Part shown: positions 60,910 to 64,000 of the stretch, piece by piece
How positions within the stretch are numbered: position 1 is the stretch's first letter
Layout: every line of letters starts with the position of its first letter
Assembly (NCBI RefSeq): GCF_003568665.1
Contig: NZ_QXMH01000001.1
Span: 124,001-188,000, forward strand
Source of the DNA: Chitinophaga alhagiae
GTDB taxonomy: Bacteria > Bacteroidota > Bacteroidia > Chitinophagales > Chitinophagaceae
Reading direction: 5' to 3'
DNA length: 64,000 nt
Position numbers and translations under genes: made by a program
The notes under the pieces: generated by a model
What the model saw: only the letters and a program-made list of their open reading frames with translations
The model's database searches: none
What the model was told of the DNA's origin: nothing

Positions 60910-61710
60910 TCAAGGTTCAAGGTAGCTGTTGCCCTTGCCAGGCGCCTGTGTGTTGTGAAAGGCCGCCAGCAGTTGCTGGCAATAACTGTTCAGGCCCACT
61001 ACGTCCGCCCCGACGTTGACAAACTGGTATCCCATATCAAACAGCTCCTGCAGGTTTCCCGGGCCGCCTACTGTTGCGGCGAACTTTCCGTGCCTGCGGG
61101 CCGCGGCAGCTACCTGCCTGCGGGCCTCCGCCAGCCGCGGATGGTCCCACTGGCCAGGGGCGCCAATTCCCTGGCTGAAATCACCAGGGCCAAAAAACAG
61201 CATATCGTACCCTTCCAGCGCGGCAATGGCATCCAGCTCTTCCATAGGTTCCGGATCTTCAATCTGGAAAATAACAAAGCGCTCCCGGTTGGCATGTTCC
61301 ATATACCTGAGCATGTCAAAACGGGTGTACCCGCCGTCCGCATTCCCGCCATCCAGCGGGCGACGGCCCACCGGGTGAAACCTGGTAATGCGTACCAGCT
61401 CCTGCGCATCCTGCAGGCTCATTACGTGTGGCACCAGAATACCAGTGGCATCCAGCTCCAGCGCCCTGATATATTCGCTATACCCTCCTCTTGCCACGCG
61501 CACCATTACATCTGCCTGATGCGCCTTGGCCGCCCATATGCTGGCAGCTATACCGGCCCAGTCCCGCCCCTGATGCTCCAGGTCTACCCAAAGGCAGTCA
61601 AACCCGGCCATGGCCGCCAGTTCTGCTACCTGGGGATCATGCAGATTCACCTTAAAGCAGCTGGCGGTCTTTCCTGCCCGCAGCAATTGTAATACCCGGC
61701 TTGGCCTCAT
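60910..61710 (-). CDS. HpcH/HpaI-family aldolase/citrate lyase-like enzyme
   Basis: A 266-residue class II pyruvate-type aldolase. FDCLWVDLEHQGRDW, GILVPHVMSLQDAQELV, GRRPLDGGNADGGY, FVIFQIEDPEPMEELDAI (metal-binding Glu-Asp) and LFFGPGDFSQGIG are family motifs. It splits or joins 2-keto-3-deoxy sugar acids or 4-hydroxy-2-keto acids with pyruvate. In this cluster it probably makes the final carbon-carbon cleavage. Follows the fusion gene by 50 bases. Confidence 0.93.
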   Translation of the reverse strand: MRPSRVLQLLRAGKTASCFKVNLHDPQVAELAAMAGFDCLWVDLEHQGRDWAGIAASIWAAKAHQADVMVRVARGGYSEYIRALELDATGILVPHVMSLQDAQELVRITRFHPVGRRPLDGGNADGGYTRFDMLRYMEHANRERFVIFQIEDPEPMEELDAIAALEGYDMLFFGPGDFSQGIGAPGQWDHPRLAEARRQVAAAARRHGKFAATVGGPGNLQELFDMGYQFVNVGADVVGLNSYCQQLLAAFHNTQAPGKGNSYLEP

Positions 61711-61760
61711 ATCTATTATTTTATTTTGATGGTTGTAAATTCTTTACGTGACACATTGGC

Positions 61761-64000
61761 TCATGTTAACCGTGCAAAACCGGATAGTGCCTCCCCGGCC
61801 CCTACTTCCGCCTGCAGCGCGCCCTGGTCGATCAATGCCTGTATCTCCGCCAGCGTAGCGTCAAAATGCGTATACAGCTGCTCAAAATGCGCCGCTGTAT
61901 GCGCTGCCATTACATAAAAAATGCTGCTCACCAATATTCCTCTCTGCTGCATTTTCCGGACGTACAACCGTTTGGCGTTCGTGGCCTCTTTTCCCAGGTC
62001 AAAGGCCAGTACCGGTGCGGCAGGCATGCCGCTCACCTTTACCCGGCAGCGGGGGTACCGGGCGGCAATTTCCTGCAGGCGGCAGACAAGCGTTTCTCCC
62101 TTGCTCCATACTGCTTCTGCCACGCCTTCCCGCTCCATTTTGTCAAGCACGGCCAGCGCGGCAGCGGTGCCAACACCGTCCGTCCAGTAGCTGGACGATA
62201 CGAAGGAGCTGACGGCTTCCTGCAACACCCAATCTTTCCCCACCACCGCGCCAAACGGGAAGCCGTTGCTCATGGCTTTGGCATATACCACCACATCCGG
62301 CTCCACGCCCAAACGGCTCAATGCTCCCGGAAAACCGAAACGCAGGCCGCTGGTGATCTCATCTATGATAAAAACGGCGCCGGCCTTCCGGCAACGCTCC
62401 TGCACTGCCTGCAGAAAACCATCTGCCGGCCATTGGCTTCTTACCGGCTCCATCACTATGGCTGCCAGCTTTCCTTCCATTTGCTGCAAGGCCTTGTCAA
62501 GCGATTGCAAATCATTGTAGCGGAAGGTGGCGGCAGTACCTTTCAGTTCCCTGGGTACGCCTTTCGGCTCCAAACCGGGCAGCAGATGGCCATCCAGCGC
62601 GGCCGCTTCTCCCAGGTTTGCGGCCAGGTACCAGTCGTGCCAGCCATGATAACCGCAAAATATCACACCGCTTTTGCCGGTGGCTGCCCGGGCCAGCCGT
62701 ACGGCCACCGTCATGGCCTCACCGCCACCGCGTGCGAATTGTACCTTGCCGGCCCAGGGGTGCAGCTGCAGCAGGCGGTCTGCCAGTTCCTTTTCCTGCG
62801 GGTTCACCAATGTGCAGTACGAGCCCATTTCTATGCGCCGCCTTACCGCGGCTACCACGTGCGGGTCTGCATAGCCCAGCAAAACAGCACCTACTCCGCC
62901 CGCAAAATCAATATAGCGGCGCCCGTCAAGATCCCATACATACGCGCCGTTGGCCCTTTCAAAAAAAGCCGGCCAGGTATCCACATCATACATTTCGGCG
63001 CGTTTTGACAACAGGCCCGTGCCGCCGGGAATTTGCGTTTTGGTTTCCCGCCAGCGCCGCGGCCCGGCGGCATACGCCGTTGGAGCCACGTCTCCGGCGG
63101 CTTTTTTCAGGAGGTGTACGTTTAACAGGCGGAGGGAATTGTTCAGGAATATGTCTTCAATATCAGCCCGCGTCAATCCCATATCCAGGCAGGCTTCTTT
63201 CAGGCAAAGCAGCGATTCAATGCCGATCAGCGTCATCTCACTAGTGGTGGGCGCCTTCAAAGCGGGGTCCAGCACCTCGGGATGCAGCCAGAAAAAATAA
63301 TTGCCGGTAGTGACACACCTGCCCCTCATCTCACTAACCGGAAAATCGGAACCCCAGAGTATGCGGCGGGGGCCTAAAGCCTGTAAGGCCGCTTTGAATG
63401 ATTCCGACTCTGTAACAGCGGAGGTATCTATCCACACGTTATCCAGGTCTTGCAGGAAAGACAGGCCTGCGCGGCCGTTCCTGTAATTAAAGCTGCGCGC
63501 TACATGCGCCAGTATGACTTTTGCGTTCGGATATTGCAGGCACAGCCTGCGCAGCTCCTGCTGGTTGTCTTTATCATCCATAGCGCCGTCACGAACAATG
63601 TGAAGCAGCAGGATACCGGAAAACTCATGCAATATTTCCCACATCCACTCCGGTACGTATTCCGTAACAGACGCCTGCATGGTATCAGGCCGGCCGGCAT
63701 AAATATGATATACCTTGAAACCGATAAATTTCCCCTCCTGCAATTCGCGCCGGGCCTGCTCCCTGTCATCTTCCGGCGCTATCAGTTTCAGCGCAAGGCT
63801 TTTAGGGGTGCCGTTTTGCGACACTTCTTCATATACCCAGTTGTTCAGGTCATCTCTTGCAGCGGTGAGATGAGGCCCGGCAAAATACAACCCGTGGATC
63901 AGCCGGTCTCCCATATACCGCTTCAGGTAACGTTGGTGGGCGGCGCAATCCAGCACATCACGGGTACCCAGCCATGGGTATGCTTCGTTGCCATAGTGGG
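61761..64000 (-). CDS. Amidohydrolase fused to class III aminotransferase, 5' end beyond window
   Basis: The frame is open to the window edge (746 residues visible), so the start is outside. Counting from GTG 63956: the first part (about 1-290) is an amidohydrolase-2-like TIM barrel (IGFKVYHIYAGRP, LLLHIVRDGAMDD, VILAHVARSFN, RILWGSDFPVSEMRG). After a linker (about 290-330) comes a complete GSA-aminomutase-like aminotransferase: VDTWPAFFERANGAYVWDLDG, FCGYHGWHDWYLA, MEPVRSQWP, FIIDEITSGLRFG, and PLP lysine in VVVYAKAMSNGFPFGAVVG. Such a fusion suggests hydrolysis and transamination in sequence on one substrate. Upstream gene of the right-hand run. Confidence 0.9.
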   Translation of the reverse strand, partial: HYGNEAYPWLGTRDVLDCAAHQRYLKRYMGDRLIHGLYFAGPHLTAARDDLNNWVYEEVSQNGTPKSLALKLIAPEDDREQARRELQEGKFIGFKVYHIYAGRPDTMQASVTEYVPEWMWEILHEFSGILLLHIVRDGAMDDKDNQQELRRLCLQYPNAKVILAHVARSFNYRNGRAGLSFLQDLDNVWIDTSAVTESESFKAALQALGPRRILWGSDFPVSEMRGRCVTTGNYFFWLHPEVLDPALKAPTTSEMTLIGIESLLCLKEACLDMGLTRADIEDIFLNNSLRLLNVHLLKKAAGDVAPTAYAAGPRRWRETKTQIPGGTGLLSKRAEMYDVDTWPAFFERANGAYVWDLDGRRYIDFAGGVGAVLLGYADPHVVAAVRRRIEMGSYCTLVNPQEKELADRLLQLHPWAGKVQFARGGGEAMTVAVRLARAATGKSGVIFCGYHGWHDWYLAANLGEAAALDGHLLPGLEPKGVPRELKGTAATFRYNDLQSLDKALQQMEGKLAAIVMEPVRSQWPADGFLQAVQERCRKAGAVFIIDEITSGLRFGFPGALSRLGVEPDVVVYAKAMSNGFPFGAVVGKDWVLQEAVSSFVSSSYWTDGVGTAAALAVLDKMEREGVAEAVWSKGETLVCRLQEIAARYPRCRVKVSGMPAAPVLAFDLGKEATNAKRLYVRKMQQRGILVSSIFYVMAAHTAAHFEQLYTHFDATLAEIQALIDQGALQAEVGAGEALSGFARLT

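Noticed and set aside
63954..63956. GTG 63956 as the start of the fusion gene
   Set aside because: The frame continues open to the window edge with plausible protein sequence, so the gene is cut, not started, here.
1..64000. tRNA, rRNA, transposase or integrase genes
   Set aside because: None was recognised on either strand, and no flanking direct repeats suggesting an inserted element were seen.

Overview
The window is a chromosome segment from a member of the Bacteroidota, most likely Chitinophagaceae (Chitinophaga-like). Evidence: a SusC/SusD pair under an ECF sigma/FecR switch, a SusC with an STN domain, LytS/LytTR two-component signalling, DUF4920 and DUF5995 proteins, and several promoters of the Bacteroidota form TTG-N20-TAnnTTTG. 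GC content is about 50 to 55 percent and genes are dense. No gene-free stretch exceeds 300 bases, and I saw no rRNA, tRNA, insertion sequence or CRISPR array.

Layout. 1-7831 (minus): a polysaccharide utilisation locus with sigma factor, FecR anti-sigma, SusC, SusD and a sulfatase cut by the window edge. 7953-15882: mostly housekeeping genes (proline dehydrogenase, an orphan FecR-like protein, a small conserved protein, a secreted sugar-isomerase-fold protein, RecQ, a glyoxalase-fold protein, an alpha/beta hydrolase, a DUF4920 protein). 16126-18352: a LytS-type kinase and LytTR regulator, divergent from aguB-aguA (agmatine to putrescine, 18484-20405). 20506-26541 (plus): a small membrane protein, acyl-CoA desaturase, a membrane-anchored amidohydrolase abutting a gamma-glutamyltransferase, and an SMP-30 protein. 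26495-29441 (minus): ABC ATPase, aminotransferase and DUF5995 in one operon. 29603-40529: a class A beta-lactamase-like protein, an AraC regulator divergent from a zinc dehydrogenase, an aminoglycoside-kinase-family protein, a GT87-like membrane protein, a secreted beta-helix protein, another AraC regulator, a two-domain esterase and a methyltransferase.

41373-48431 (minus) is the most striking locus. Two small genes, absent from a long-ORF view, encode double-glycine-leader peptides. Each predicted mature peptide carries two cysteines and a GxxxG motif. They are followed by an attenuator-like hairpin and then a tight operon: ABC ATPase, ABC permease, unknown membrane protein, thioredoxin-fold protein with a CDHC motif, and a C39-peptidase ABC exporter. 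A PAS-LuxR regulator lies upstream behind a perfect 36-bp palindrome. This looks like a two-peptide bacteriocin (or signalling peptide) system with processing, export, likely disulfide formation and candidate immunity genes. A divergent operon of three unrecognised genes (48575-50857) borders it.

50978-64000 is a second unusual region: two minus-strand gene runs flanking a plus-strand AraC regulator. They encode a ceramidase-like hydrolase, an M19 dipeptidase, two 3-hydroxyacyl-CoA-dehydrogenase-like proteins (one lacking key residues), a class III aminotransferase, RidA, an SDR (catalytic Lys replaced by Asn), a Gfo/Idh/MocA oxidoreductase, an aldo/keto reductase, an HpcH/HpaI aldolase, and an amidohydrolase fused to a second class III aminotransferase. 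I infer a catabolic pathway for an amide- and amine-containing compound; the substrate cannot be read from the sequence.
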